Below are positions 23,172 through 31,118 of a stretch of DNA of 64,000 nt, in pieces. This DNA is from Intrasporangiaceae bacterium (GTDB taxonomy: Bacteria > Actinomycetota > Actinomycetes > Actinomycetales > Dermatophilaceae): assembly GCA_021324575.1 (NCBI GenBank), contig JAJPIW010000019.1, positions 62,001-126,000 of the forward strand, read 5' to 3'. The notes under the pieces are model-generated. The model worked only from the letters and a program-made list of their open reading frames with translations. It did not search any database and was not told where the DNA came from. Positions within the stretch are counted from its first letter, which is position 1. Each line of letters starts with the position of its first letter. The position numbers and the translations under genes are program-made.

Positions 23172-23714
23172 ATGAGCGACCTCGAGGAACTCTTCCGGCG
23201 TCATGCCGACCCGGTCCGCGGCTACGCCCGCCGTCACGTCGGGCCGGACTCAGCCGACGACGTGGTCTCCGAGACCTTCCTCATCGCCTGGCGCCGCCGC
23301 GCCGACCTGCCCACTGAGCCGCTGCCGTGGCTGCTCGTCGTCGCCCGCAACGTGATCAGCAACCAGCGCCGCACCGGCCGCCGGGCCGACGAGCTGTGGC
23401 GTACGGCTGTCCGCGAGCAGTGGCGGATGCCGCAGGGCGTGGCACCCGACGAGGCGGTCACCGAACGCGACGCCCACCTGAGCGCGCTCGACGACTGCAC
23501 CCGCGCCGAGCGGGAGGCCCTCATCCTCATCGCCTGGGACGGCCTCACCCCCGCTCAGGCCGCCGCGGTCGCTGGTTGCTCGGTCCGCGCCTTCACAGTC
23601 CGGCTCAGTCGGGCCAGGGCCCGGATGGAACGCGCTCTCCGCCGCGCCGGGGCCGACGCCCCGCCGGGCGTAGCTCATCGGCCCATCCTCGTCCCCACCA
23701 AGGAGCTCTCATGA
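23172..23714 (+). CDS. RNA polymerase sigma-70 family (ECF-type) sigma factor
   Basis: 180 residues. The region 2 pattern (MSDLEELFRRHADPVRGYAR, DSADDVVSETFLIAWRR, WLLVVARNVISNQRR) and the region 4 helix-turn-helix (TRAEREALILIAWDGLTPAQAAAVAGCS, RAFTVRLSRARARM) are both present. The length fits an ECF sigma. The stop overlaps by 4 nt the start of a CU044_5270-type membrane protein, so the pair is co-translated. That pairing is frequent in actinobacteria and suggests a sigma factor controlled through its membrane partner (inference). Regulon not deducible here. Confidence 0.92.
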   Translation: MSDLEELFRRHADPVRGYARRHVGPDSADDVVSETFLIAWRRRADLPTEPLPWLLVVARNVISNQRRTGRRADELWRTAVREQWRMPQGVAPDEAVTERDAHLSALDDCTRAEREALILIAWDGLTPAQAAAVAGCSVRAFTVRLSRARARMERALRRAGADAPPGVAHRPILVPTKELS

Positions 23715-24667
23715 GCATCACCCACGACCCGATCGACACCCTCGCAGCACACCGCCCGCTCACCGCTGACTGGTCGCCGGACGACCGCGAGGCCACCGTC
23801 GAGCGACTCCTCGCAGCAGCCGCCGCCCCGACCGCATCCCGTATGCCGGTCGCTCGCCCCTCCCGCCGGGACGCTGCACCCCGCCCCGTCCGTCGTCGCT
23901 TCGTCCTGGCCGGCGTTGCCGCGGCTGCGGCGGGGACCCTGGTGATCGGTCTTCCACTCGCGAGCGACTGGACCGCGCCAAAGGCATCGGCAGTGGAACA
24001 ACTCGTCGCCAGCGCACAACGCTCACACGCCCTCGTCATCCCACAGGGTTGGTATCTGCACATGGTCGTCCATGCCCGACAGCACATGCCGTCGGCAGAT
24101 GACCCGATGGACGGCGTTCCCTGGGTCGAAGAGTCGTGGACCGGCGCTGACGGGCGTGTTTGGCGGCACGATACCCAGGGCACCCACATGGACAACTACG
24201 CTTTCCCTGCTCTGACGGGTGGTCCCATCGACTACACGCCGAAGGGCGTTGCCAAGCTCCCCACCAGCCCGAGTGACTTGATGGCCTACCTCCGTGCGCG
24301 GGTCCAGGGATCGAACTCCACGGACGAGGCGATCTTCGTCGCTGTGGGCGATATGACTCGGATGGGGTATGTCCCACCTGCCGTTCGGGCAGCCTTGATC
24401 AGCGTCGCCGGCGCGCTTCCCGAGGTCACCGCGACTCGGTCCGGCGGTCGAACGACCCTTGCCTTCGTGGATGAGTCCACGCGCCCGGGCAGCCAGTCAC
24501 TCGTCTTCGACAGCGGCTCGGCGGCGCTGGTGGGAGAAGCCGGTACATCTCCGGGAGCTGACAACGTGGCGACGATTGAGATCCTTGGTCTCGTCGATCA
24601 CGTCCCAGCCGACGTCCTCACCGAGGCGGCGGCCCAAGCCAAGCGCGACGCGGCCATCAAGGGCTGA
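23711..24667 (+). CDS. CU044_5270 family membrane-anchored protein (sigma factor partner)
   Basis: 318 residues, GGAG 5 nt before the ATG, translationally coupled to the sigma gene. A cytoplasmic N-terminus (DPIDTLAAHRPL, REATVERLLAAA) is followed by an Arg-rich stretch and one membrane span at about residues 65-83 (FVLAGVAAAAAGTLVIGL). The outside domain of about 230 residues contains WYLHMVVHA, WTGADGRVWRH, LPTSPSDLMAYLR and a final EILGLVDHVPADVLTEA. This layout fits the CU044_5270 family found beside sigma genes. An anti-sigma or sensing role is inference. A perfect 16-bp hairpin follows. Confidence 0.85.
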   Translation: MSITHDPIDTLAAHRPLTADWSPDDREATVERLLAAAAAPTASRMPVARPSRRDAAPRPVRRRFVLAGVAAAAAGTLVIGLPLASDWTAPKASAVEQLVASAQRSHALVIPQGWYLHMVVHARQHMPSADDPMDGVPWVEESWTGADGRVWRHDTQGTHMDNYAFPALTGGPIDYTPKGVAKLPTSPSDLMAYLRARVQGSNSTDEAIFVAVGDMTRMGYVPPAVRAALISVAGALPEVTATRSGGRTTLAFVDESTRPGSQSLVFDSGSAALVGEAGTSPGADNVATIEILGLVDHVPADVLTEAAAQAKRDAAIKG

Positions 24668-24678
24668 ACACGCCGAAT

Positions 24679-24720
24679 GAAGGATCTCCGGCCAACCATT
24701 GAGGTGGCCGGAGATCCTTC
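24679..24720 (+). terminator. 16-bp perfect hairpin after the sigma factor operon
   Basis: Arms 24679-24694 and 24705-24720 are perfectly complementary (GAAGGATCTCCGGCCA type) with a 10-nt loop. No T-run follows. It lies 12 nt after the stop, ends 10 nt before the kamD -10 box, and insulates the two units. Confidence 0.7.
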
Positions 24721-24730
24721 GTCATCTTGA

Positions 24731-24736
24731 TATCGT
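24731..24736 (+). promoter_or_regulatory. -10 box (TATCGT), leaderless kamD start
   Basis: TATCGT is followed by 7 nt and then ATG 24744. No Shine-Dalgarno sequence precedes this ATG, which fits leaderless initiation. The -35 region would fall inside the upstream hairpin and is poor. Confidence 0.5.
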
Positions 24737-24743
24737 GACGGCC

Positions 24744-26351
24744 ATGACGTCCCGTCGCGCGCCGTTGCTCGACCTCGACCCGGCCCAGGTCCGCCGCGCC
24801 CGAACCCTCGCGCGCAAGGCCGGCAAGCCGGTCGTCGACCTGGCCCAGGCCCACACCACCGTCTCGGTCGAGCGAGCGACCCTGCGCCTTGCCGGCCTGG
24901 CCGGAGCCGACCACGAGCGGGTCCCGTGGGTCAACCACCTCGTCCAGGCCGTCCGCGACGAGGTCGGCCTCGAGCACGGCGTCGCCCTGCCCGTTTGGGA
25001 CGCCCTGCGCCGTGGCGAGGCCGAAAACCTGGAGGTGCTGGCCCAGAAGTCGGCCAGTGGGGGAGTGCACTTCGAGATCCCATCCGGCAAGCCTGCGGCT
25101 CGCGCCGCCGCCGATGCGCGCAAGGACGTCGCACGCGGCATACGGACCATCGACAGGCAGCGCGCCACCCGCGACCGGCTGATCAAGCGGCACGGCGACC
25201 CGGAGCAGCGACCGTGGATCTACCTCATCGTCGCGACCGGCGACATCATGGAGGACATCCCGCAGGCCCAGGCCGCCGCGCGCGAGGGCGCTGACATCAT
25301 CGCCGTCATCCGATCGACCGGGCAGAGCCTGCTCGACTACGTCCCCGAGGGCGCGACCCGCGAGGGGTATGCCGGGACCTACGCGACGCAGGAGAACTTC
25401 CGGCTCATGCGCGCGGCGCTCGACGAGACGAGCCGCGAGCTGGGCCGCTACATCCGGCTCACCAACTACGCGAGCGGCCTCTGTATGCCGGAGATCGCCA
25501 CCCTGGCCGGCCTCGAGCGCCTCGACATGATGCTCAACGACTCGATGTACGGGATCCTCTTCCGCGACATCAACCCGATCAGAACCTTTGTGGACCAACG
25601 GTTCTCGCGCCAGATCCACGCGCGTGCCGGGATCATCATCAACACCGGCGAGGACAACTACCTCACCACCGCCGACGCCGTGGAGGCCGCGCACACGGTC
25701 ACGGTCAGCCAGCTGCTCAACGAGTACTTCGCCAAGGAGGCCGGCCTCGAGGACTGGCAGCTCGGCCTCGGCCACGCCTTCGAGATCAACCCCGAGGTAC
25801 CCGAGTCCTTCCGGCTCGAGCTGGCCCACGCCCTGCTGGCCCGGCAGCTGTTCCCCGACGCCCCGCTCAAGTGGATGCCGCCGACCAAGCACATGACCGG
25901 CGACGTGTTCCGTGGCTATCTCCTCGACGGGTTCTTCAACCTCGTCGGGGCGATGACCGGCCAGGGCATCCTGCTGGTCGGGATGATGACCGAGGCCGTT
26001 GTCACCCCGTTCCTGTCCGACCGCGACCTCGCGTTGCAGAACGTCCGTTACGTCCTCAACGCCGCCGGCGGCCTGACCGAGGACTTCCACCCGCCGCGCG
26101 ACGGGTTCATCCAGACCCGCGCCCGCGAGGTACTCGGCGAGGCCATCGATCTACTCGAGCGGATCGGGAGCGACACGAGCAGCCGCGGCACGGCATACCC
26201 CCAGCCGTTGCTCTCCGCGATCGCCGATGGCACCTTCGGTCTCATGAAACGCCCACCGACGCGGGGCAAGGGGCTGGACGGCGTATGCCGCAAGGCCGCC
26301 GGCTACCTGAACCCGGCAGTCGACCTGCTCGAGACGGGGGAGACCCGATGA
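24744..26351 (+). CDS. kamD: Lysine 5,6-aminomutase alpha subunit
   Basis: 535 residues, the usual length. With KamE it forms the adenosylcobalamin- and PLP-dependent mutase that moves the terminal amino group of beta-lysine (or D-lysine) from carbon 6 to 5. Recognised by the family blocks VDLAQAHTTVSVERATLRLAG, PWIYLIVATGDIMEDIPQAQ, GADIIAVIRSTGQSLLDYVP, RLDMMLNDSMYGILFRDIN and KWMPPTKHMTGD. The next gene starts inside its stop (ATGA), and the third gene encodes the later pathway enzyme Kal. The mutase product 3,5-diaminohexanoate would need kdd and kce gene products, which are not in the window. Start chosen from the -10 spacing. Confidence 0.95.
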   Translation: MTSRRAPLLDLDPAQVRRARTLARKAGKPVVDLAQAHTTVSVERATLRLAGLAGADHERVPWVNHLVQAVRDEVGLEHGVALPVWDALRRGEAENLEVLAQKSASGGVHFEIPSGKPAARAAADARKDVARGIRTIDRQRATRDRLIKRHGDPEQRPWIYLIVATGDIMEDIPQAQAAAREGADIIAVIRSTGQSLLDYVPEGATREGYAGTYATQENFRLMRAALDETSRELGRYIRLTNYASGLCMPEIATLAGLERLDMMLNDSMYGILFRDINPIRTFVDQRFSRQIHARAGIIINTGEDNYLTTADAVEAAHTVTVSQLLNEYFAKEAGLEDWQLGLGHAFEINPEVPESFRLELAHALLARQLFPDAPLKWMPPTKHMTGDVFRGYLLDGFFNLVGAMTGQGILLVGMMTEAVVTPFLSDRDLALQNVRYVLNAAGGLTEDFHPPRDGFIQTRAREVLGEAIDLLERIGSDTSSRGTAYPQPLLSAIADGTFGLMKRPPTRGKGLDGVCRKAAGYLNPAVDLLETGETR

Positions 26352-27097
26352 GCGGCGAGATCGTCCGGCCCTACGGCGACACGACCGGCGACGGCATGGT
26401 CCAGGTCTCCTTCACCCTGCCCATCCCGCACGACAAGCGGGCCGAAGGCGCCGCGCTCCAGCTGGCCAAGAAGATGGGCATGGAGCCGGCCCTCCTCGTG
26501 CACGCCAAGGCGATGGGCCCGGACTTCACCTTCTTCGTCGTCTACGGCTCGGTCACCCACCTCGTCGACCTGCGCGACGTCACGGTCGTCGAGCGCGAGT
26601 TCCCTCTGCTGACGGCAAAGGACGTCAACGCGGCGATCAAGTCCCGGCTCCGGCGCAAGCTCGTCGTCGTCGGCGCCTGCATCGGGACCGACGCCCACAC
26701 CGTCGGCATCGACGCGATCCTCAACATCAAGGGGTTCGCCGGGGAGAAGGGCCTGGAGTACTACCGCGAGATCAAGGTCGTCAACCTCGGCGCCCAGGTG
26801 CTCATCCCCGAGCTCGTCGAGGCCGCGCGCGCCGAGAAGGCCGACGCCGTCCTCGTCAGTCAGGTCGTCACCCAGAAGGACGCCCACCTCCACAACACCC
26901 GGGCGATGACAGCGGCGTTCCGCGAGGCCTACCCGGCCGGCACCGTCCCACACCTCGTCGTCGGCGGCCCCCGCTTCGAGGAGGGCACCGCCGGCGCCCT
27001 GGGCGTCGACCGGATCTTCGGACGCGGCACGACGCCCGGCGAGGTCGCCAGCTATCTCGTCCACGCCGTCCTCCCCACCAAGAAGGAAGCCGCATGA
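26348..27097 (+). CDS. kamE: Lysine 5,6-aminomutase beta subunit (B12-binding)
   Basis: 249 residues. The base-off cobalamin motif DxHxxG is visible as D115-A-H117-T-V-G120 (CIGTDAHTVGIDAILNIKG), and the Rossmann-like B12 domain follows (VNLGAQVLIPELVEAARAEKADAVLVSQ). Lys143 in REIKVVNLG corresponds in position to the lysine that binds PLP in the clostridial beta subunit (family knowledge). The N-terminus carries the dimerisation region. Overlaps kamD and kal by 4 nt each, so the three proteins are translationally coupled. Confidence 0.95.
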   Translation: MSGEIVRPYGDTTGDGMVQVSFTLPIPHDKRAEGAALQLAKKMGMEPALLVHAKAMGPDFTFFVVYGSVTHLVDLRDVTVVEREFPLLTAKDVNAAIKSRLRRKLVVVGACIGTDAHTVGIDAILNIKGFAGEKGLEYYREIKVVNLGAQVLIPELVEAARAEKADAVLVSQVVTQKDAHLHNTRAMTAAFREAYPAGTVPHLVVGGPRFEEGTAGALGVDRIFGRGTTPGEVASYLVHAVLPTKKEAA

Positions 27098-27477
27098 GCA
27101 CCGCAGAGGTCGGCCGGACCGTCGTCCACCGCCGCTACGTCCCCTACAGCCACGCCCACTACGCCGGCAACCTCGTCGACGGCGCCTACTCGCTGGCCGC
27201 GTTCGGCGATGTCGCGACCGAGATGTGCATCATCACCGACGGCGACGAGGGTCTGTTCGCGTCCTACTCCGACGTCCAGTTCAAGGCACCGGTCCGGGCA
27301 GGCGACGTCATCGAGATCGAGGCCCGGCTCGTGCGCGTCGGCCGCCGGTCCCGCGAGCTGGACTTCGAGGTGCGTGTCGTATGCCGCGGTGCCGGTGACC
27401 GCGGCGAGTCCAGCGCCGACGTGCTCGAGCCGGCGATCGTCGCGACCACCGCGCGGGGCGTCGTCGTCGTTCCCTGA
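27094..27477 (+). CDS. kal: 3-aminobutyryl-CoA ammonia-lyase (hotdog fold)
   Basis: 127 residues, the size of known Kal proteins. Hotdog fold: helix around GNLVDGAYSLAAFGDVATEM, then strands FASYSDVQFKAPVRAGDVIEIEARL and RELDFEVRVVCR. Kal releases ammonia from 3-aminobutyryl-CoA to give crotonyl-CoA in the lysine fermentation pathway. The assignment rests on fold, length and tight coupling to kamDE; alone it could only be called a hotdog acyl-CoA enzyme. The stop lies 21 nt before the lnt start, and a separate -10 box for lnt is present. Confidence 0.88.
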   Translation: MSTAEVGRTVVHRRYVPYSHAHYAGNLVDGAYSLAAFGDVATEMCIITDGDEGLFASYSDVQFKAPVRAGDVIEIEARLVRVGRRSRELDFEVRVVCRGAGDRGESSADVLEPAIVATTARGVVVVP

Positions 27478-27486
27478 CTGATCACC

Positions 27487-27492
27487 TAACGT
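27487..27492 (+). promoter_or_regulatory. -10 box (TAACGT), decides the lnt start
   Basis: TAACGT is followed by 6 nt and then GTG 27499. This favours GTG 27499 over the in-frame GTG at 27493, which directly abuts the box. Confidence 0.5.
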
Positions 27493-27498
27493 GTGTTC

Positions 27499-29085
27499 GT
27501 GAACAGGCGAGGAGACCGACGACGCGGACCGGCGTTGCTCCGACTGCTCGTCGCCGTACTTGCCGGGCTCGCGCTTTGGCTCGCCTTCCCCGGTCACGAC
27601 CTGTGGTGGCTCGCGCCACTGTCCTGCGCCTCCCTCCTCCTCGTCCTGCTCCGGTCGACCTGGCGCGGCGGGATCCTCGTCGGCCTGGTCTACGGCTGGG
27701 CCTTCTTCGTCCCGACCCTGTCCTGGTCGGGCACCTATGTCGGGAAGCTGCCCTGGTTCGCGCTGGCCACCCTCCAGGCCCTCTACTTCGCGGCCATGGG
27801 GCTCGTCGTCGCCCTCGTCGGTGGGCGTCTGCTGCGGACCGGCCGGCCGTATGCCGCCCTGCTCGTCGGGCCGCTGGCCTGTGTGGCCCAGGAGTGGGCC
27901 CGGTCGACGACCCCCTACGGCGGCTTCCCGTGGGCCCGGCTGGCGTTCTCCCAGGCCGACGGCCCGCTCGTCAGGTTCGCGGCATACGGGGGAGCGCCGG
28001 GCCTGACCCTGGTGACCGCCCTCGTCGGTGCGGCGGTCGCAGGACTGGCCCTCGCGGCATACGCACGGAGGGTGGTCCCGGCGCTGAGCGCCATCGCGGT
28101 CGGCGTCGTCGTGCTCGGCGGGTGTGCGCTGATCCCGTTGCCCACCAACGGAGTTCGCGCCACCGTGGCGCTCGTCCAGGGCAACGTCCCCGTCGCGGGT
28201 CTGGAGTTCAACGCCCAGCGCCGTGCTGTCCTCGACAACCACGTCAAGGGCACGCTGGCCCTCGCCGCCGACCGACCCGCGGACCTGTCGCTGGTCATCT
28301 GGCCGGAGAACTCCTCCGACATCGACCCCACCCGCAACGCCGACGCCAACACCGAGATTCGTGACGCCGTGGCCCAGGTCAAGTCGCCGATCATCGTCGG
28401 CGCCGTCCTCGCCCAACCGTGGCCGAGCCTGTCGAACGCCTCGATGCTCTACCGGACTCCGGACGCCGCGCCCGAGGTCTACCTCAAGCAGCACCCCGTG
28501 CCGTTCGCCGAGTACATCCCGGACAAGGACTTCTACCGCCACTTCAGCAAGGAGGTCGATCTCATCGAGCACCCGTTCGTCGCGGGGCACGAGCGGGGCA
28601 AGTTCCTCATCGACGCGCCGGCCACCAAGTTCTGGGCGCTGCCGACGATCTGCTTCGAGGTCGCCTACGACGGGCTGATCCGGGACGCGGTGACCCACTC
28701 CACCGACCATCCCTCGCTGCTCGTCGTCCAGACCAACAACGCCACCTTCGGCTACACCGACGAGTCGGTCCAGCAGTTCGCGATCAGCCGGGTGCGCGCG
28801 GTGGAGCACGGCCGGTCGGTGGCGCACGTCTCGACGGTCGGGGTGAGCGGCTTCGTCAACCCGGACGGAACGACCGGGCGGATCTCGACGTTGTTCACCC
28901 CGGACCAGATGGTGGGGCAGCCCGTCCTGCGTTCCGGGCTCACGGTCGCCGACCGGATCGGCCCGTGGCAGAACATCGCGCCAACGGTCGCGCTGTTCCT
29001 GCTGGTGGCTGCCGCCGTCCGCCCACCTTGCCCCGCTAGGGTCGAGTCCTCAACGCCCCTGCTGGAGAAGGAATCCGTCACGTGA
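27499..29085 (+). CDS. lnt: Apolipoprotein N-acyltransferase
   Basis: 528 residues. Transfers an acyl chain to the N-terminal diacylglyceryl-cysteine of lipoproteins at the outer face of the membrane. The N-terminal 220 residues contain six to seven membrane spans (LLVAVLAGLALWLAFPG, WLAPLSCASLLLVLL and others). The nitrilase-like domain follows with the catalytic triad: Glu in LVIWPENSSDID, Lys in VYLKQHPVPFAEYIP and Cys in LPTICFEVAYDGL. VQTNNATFGYTDESVQQF and RAVEHGRSVAHVSTVG are typical of Lnt. Its GTGA overlap with the next gene couples it to polyprenol-phosphate mannose synthase; in mycobacteria the two domains are fused in one Ppm1 protein. Confidence 0.95.
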   Translation: MNRRGDRRRGPALLRLLVAVLAGLALWLAFPGHDLWWLAPLSCASLLLVLLRSTWRGGILVGLVYGWAFFVPTLSWSGTYVGKLPWFALATLQALYFAAMGLVVALVGGRLLRTGRPYAALLVGPLACVAQEWARSTTPYGGFPWARLAFSQADGPLVRFAAYGGAPGLTLVTALVGAAVAGLALAAYARRVVPALSAIAVGVVVLGGCALIPLPTNGVRATVALVQGNVPVAGLEFNAQRRAVLDNHVKGTLALAADRPADLSLVIWPENSSDIDPTRNADANTEIRDAVAQVKSPIIVGAVLAQPWPSLSNASMLYRTPDAAPEVYLKQHPVPFAEYIPDKDFYRHFSKEVDLIEHPFVAGHERGKFLIDAPATKFWALPTICFEVAYDGLIRDAVTHSTDHPSLLVVQTNNATFGYTDESVQQFAISRVRAVEHGRSVAHVSTVGVSGFVNPDGTTGRISTLFTPDQMVGQPVLRSGLTVADRIGPWQNIAPTVALFLLVAAAVRPPCPARVESSTPLLEKESVT

Positions 29086-29858
29086 GTGCCACTCGCGCCC
29101 CCCTCGACCGGGTCGCCGTGCTCATCCCCACCTACAACGAGCGCGACAACATCGTCCCGATCGTCGCCCGGGTCCGCGCCGCGGTGCCGTCAGTGGACGT
29201 CGTCGTCCTCGACGACAACAGCCCCGACGGGACCGGCGCCGTGGCCGATGAGCTGGCAGCCGCCGATCCCCAGGTGTACGTCCTCCACCGGACCGAGAAG
29301 GCGGGTCTCGGCGCGGCATACCTCCACGGGTTCCGCTGGGCCTTGGAGCGCGGCTACGACGCGGTCGTGGAGATGGACGCCGACGGCTCGCACCAACCCG
29401 AGCACCTCCCCGGGCTGCTCGCGGCGGCGCAGGACGCCGACCTGGTCATCGGGTCGCGCTGGATCCCGGGTGGTGCGGTGGTCAACTGGCCTGCGCACCG
29501 CAAGGCGCTGTCGGTGGGCGCCAACTTCTACACCCGGGTGCTCCTCGGCATGCCCGTGCATGACGCGACGGCCGGCTACCGGGTCTACCGGGCGGCCACC
29601 CTGGAGGCGATCGGCCTGGGCGAGGTCGCCTCGCAGGGCTACTGCTTCCAGGTCGACCTCACCCAGCGCACCGTCCGTAGCGGGCTCAAGGTGGTCGAGG
29701 TACCCATCACCTTCGTCGAGCGCGAGCGTGGCGAGTCCAAGATGAGCGGTGACGTGATGAGCGAGGCCCTCAAGCGGATTACCACGTGGGGGATAGGTCA
29801 CCGGGTGGGTCAGGTGCGCGATGCCGTGCGCCGGGAGCCGAGATGGCACCAGCTGTAG
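29082..29858 (+). CDS. ppm1: Polyprenol-phosphate mannose synthase (GT2)
   Basis: 258 residues, GTG start inside the lnt stop. GT2 fold: LIPTYNERDNIVPIVARV, VVVLDDNSPDGTGAVAD (metal-binding DDNS), VVEMDADGSHQPEHLP (DAD/DxSH) and VIGSRWIPGG. TAGYRVYRAATLE and SQGYCFQVDLTQR and VEVPITFVERERGESKMS are typical of dolichol/polyprenol-phosphate mannose synthases. No C-terminal membrane domain, as in the bacterial catalytic unit. It transfers mannose from GDP-mannose to polyprenyl phosphate, the donor for lipomannan and protein mannosylation. Its membrane partner in fused homologs is the Lnt domain encoded just upstream. Confidence 0.93.
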   Translation: MSATRAPLDRVAVLIPTYNERDNIVPIVARVRAAVPSVDVVVLDDNSPDGTGAVADELAAADPQVYVLHRTEKAGLGAAYLHGFRWALERGYDAVVEMDADGSHQPEHLPGLLAAAQDADLVIGSRWIPGGAVVNWPAHRKALSVGANFYTRVLLGMPVHDATAGYRVYRAATLEAIGLGEVASQGYCFQVDLTQRTVRSGLKVVEVPITFVERERGESKMSGDVMSEALKRITTWGIGHRVGQVRDAVRREPRWHQL

Positions 29859-30382
29859 GGAACACTCCGTATGCCGCGCGCCGTCGCCGGCCGCGGTGGC
29901 TCCGCTACGTCTTCCTGGCCCTGCTGCTCGTCCCGATCGTCGAGATCTTCGTCATCATCCAGGTCGGCCGCGTCATCGGCGGCTGGCCCACAGTCGGCCT
30001 GCTCGTGCTGGAGTCCCTGCTCGGCGCCTGGCTGGTGCGTCGCGAGGGCGGCAAGGCGTGGCGAGCGCTCTCCGGCGCGCTCCAGTCCGGGCGGATGCCG
30101 AGCCGGCAGCTCGCGGACGCGGCACTCGTGCTCATCGGCGGGACGCTCCTGCTGACGCCGGGCTTCGTGACCGACATCGTCGGCTTCTTCTTCATCCTCC
30201 CGGTGACCCGACCGATCGCCCGGCGCTTCCTCGAGGCCGCCGTGACGCGGCGCCTGCTCGGGGCGTGGACCGTGGTCGGCGGTGGGGGATCCGGCCCCTT
30301 CGGCGGGGGCGCACCGGGCGCTGGGCCGACGAGCCCGACGGTGGTACCCGGTGAGGTGCGCCGCGACGACGACCCGGCCTGA
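29843..30382 (+). CDS. fxsA: FxsA family membrane protein
   Basis: 179 residues from ATG 29843 with GGAG 6 nt upstream; it overlaps the end of the mannose synthase gene by 16 nt. FxsA domain: YVFLALLLVPIVEIFVIIQVG (span 1), WPTVGLLVLESLLGAWLVRREG (span 2), then LALVLIGGTLLLTPGF-like ALVLIGGTLLLTPGFVTDIV and FFFILPVTRPIARRF (spans 3-4). The C-terminal 40 residues are Gly/Pro-rich. FxsA was named for relief of F-plasmid exclusion of phage T7; its general role is unclear. Last gene of the lnt unit; two hairpins follow. Confidence 0.9.
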   Translation: MAPAVGNTPYAARRRRPRWLRYVFLALLLVPIVEIFVIIQVGRVIGGWPTVGLLVLESLLGAWLVRREGGKAWRALSGALQSGRMPSRQLADAALVLIGGTLLLTPGFVTDIVGFFFILPVTRPIARRFLEAAVTRRLLGAWTVVGGGGSGPFGGGAPGAGPTSPTVVPGEVRRDDDPA

Positions 30383-30447
30383 CCGGCATACGGGACCGCT
30401 TCACCCGACAAGATCAACGCAAACGCCGTTGGCAACCCTGTCCTGGC

Positions 30448-30476
30448 CTGGTTTATCGGGTGACCCGATAAACCAG
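30448..30476 (+). terminator. 13-bp hairpin with 3-nt loop after fxsA
   Basis: Arms 30448-30460 and 30464-30476 (CTGGTTTATCGGG and its complement) pair perfectly with loop TGA. The stem is unusually A/T-rich for the window. No T-run follows, so a terminator is likely but not certain. Confidence 0.5.
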
Positions 30477-30497
30477 ACGGGGTCAAGACATGCGACA

Positions 30498-30531
30498 GCG
30501 GCCGGAACCTCCCCTGAAAAGGTCCGGCCGC
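30498..30531 (-). terminator. Hairpin after rbpA
   Basis: Arms 30498-30510 and 30520-30531 (GCGGCCGGAACCT against AGGTCCGGCCGC) pair with one bulged A, around CCCCTGAAA. It lies 25 nt beyond the rbpA stop and may serve both strands. Confidence 0.6.
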
Positions 30532-30555
30532 CGTCGTGCGCGACGACGCCTGGTG

Positions 30556-30915
30556 TCAGGCGGTGCGCTTGCCGCGCGGCTTCTCGCCGCGGGACTCACG
30601 AAGGAGGGTCAGCCGCTCTTCGAGCAGCTCCTCCAGCTCGGGGATGGAACGACGCTCGAGGAGCATGTCCCAGTGGGTGCGGGTGTGCTTGACGGCCTTG
30701 ATCTCAGGAGCCGGGCCGCCTTGGAGCAGGGCGAGCTCGCCGCAGCGACACTCCCAGGTCGACGGCACCTCGGCCTCGATCGAGAAGGGGAGCTCGATGC
30801 GGTGGCCCTGCGGGCACACGTACGTGGTGAGCACGCGCTCGCTGGGGACGACGTGCTCGTCGGTTTCCATGCTCAAGGCACCCAGACGGGTGCCGCGGAG
30901 CGAACGTTCTGCCAT
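30556..30915 (-). CDS. rbpA: RNA polymerase-binding protein RbpA
   Basis: 119 residues, typical length. RbpA binds the principal sigma factor and the beta/beta-prime subunits and stabilises open complexes in actinobacteria. Visible parts: N-terminal tail MAERSLRGTRLGALSMETD, the core with CPQGHRIELPFSIEAEVP and WECRCGE (zinc-type Cys/His set CxxGH...CxC), the basic linker PEIKAVKHTRTHWDMLLERR, and the sigma-interaction helix RSIPELEELLEERLTLLRE. A SigH/SigR-type promoter lies upstream (see 30979-31005), matching known stress control of rbpA in Streptomyces. Confidence 0.97.
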   Translation of the reverse strand: MAERSLRGTRLGALSMETDEHVVPSERVLTTYVCPQGHRIELPFSIEAEVPSTWECRCGELALLQGGPAPEIKAVKHTRTHWDMLLERRSIPELEELLEERLTLLRESRGEKPRGKRTA

Positions 30916-30978
30916 GAGGGTCTCCCAACGTGCGAATCTCGCCGGATCAGCTGGTGGCGCCGGCGTTCACTGTCTGTC

Positions 30979-31005
30979 AACGCCGCCGACGGGGTCATTT
31001 GTTCC
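30979..31005 (-). promoter_or_regulatory. SigH/SigR-type promoter of rbpA
   Basis: Read on the minus strand: GGAACA (from 31005), 18 nt, then GTT (30981-30979). This matches the GGAAYA-N17..19-GTT consensus of oxidative/thiol-stress sigma factors SigH/SigR. The 5' leader would be about 55 nt. rbpA is a known SigR target in Streptomyces coelicolor. No competing housekeeping promoter with good -10 was found. Confidence 0.65.
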
Positions 31006-31118
31006 GACGTCCGGCGCGCCGGAAAGGTTGCCGATGTGATGCAACTGACAGGAACTTCTCAGCGAACGTTGACCGAAAGGCCGACGAAGAGGTCTGGTCA
31101 GGGGCAACCGGGACGGGC

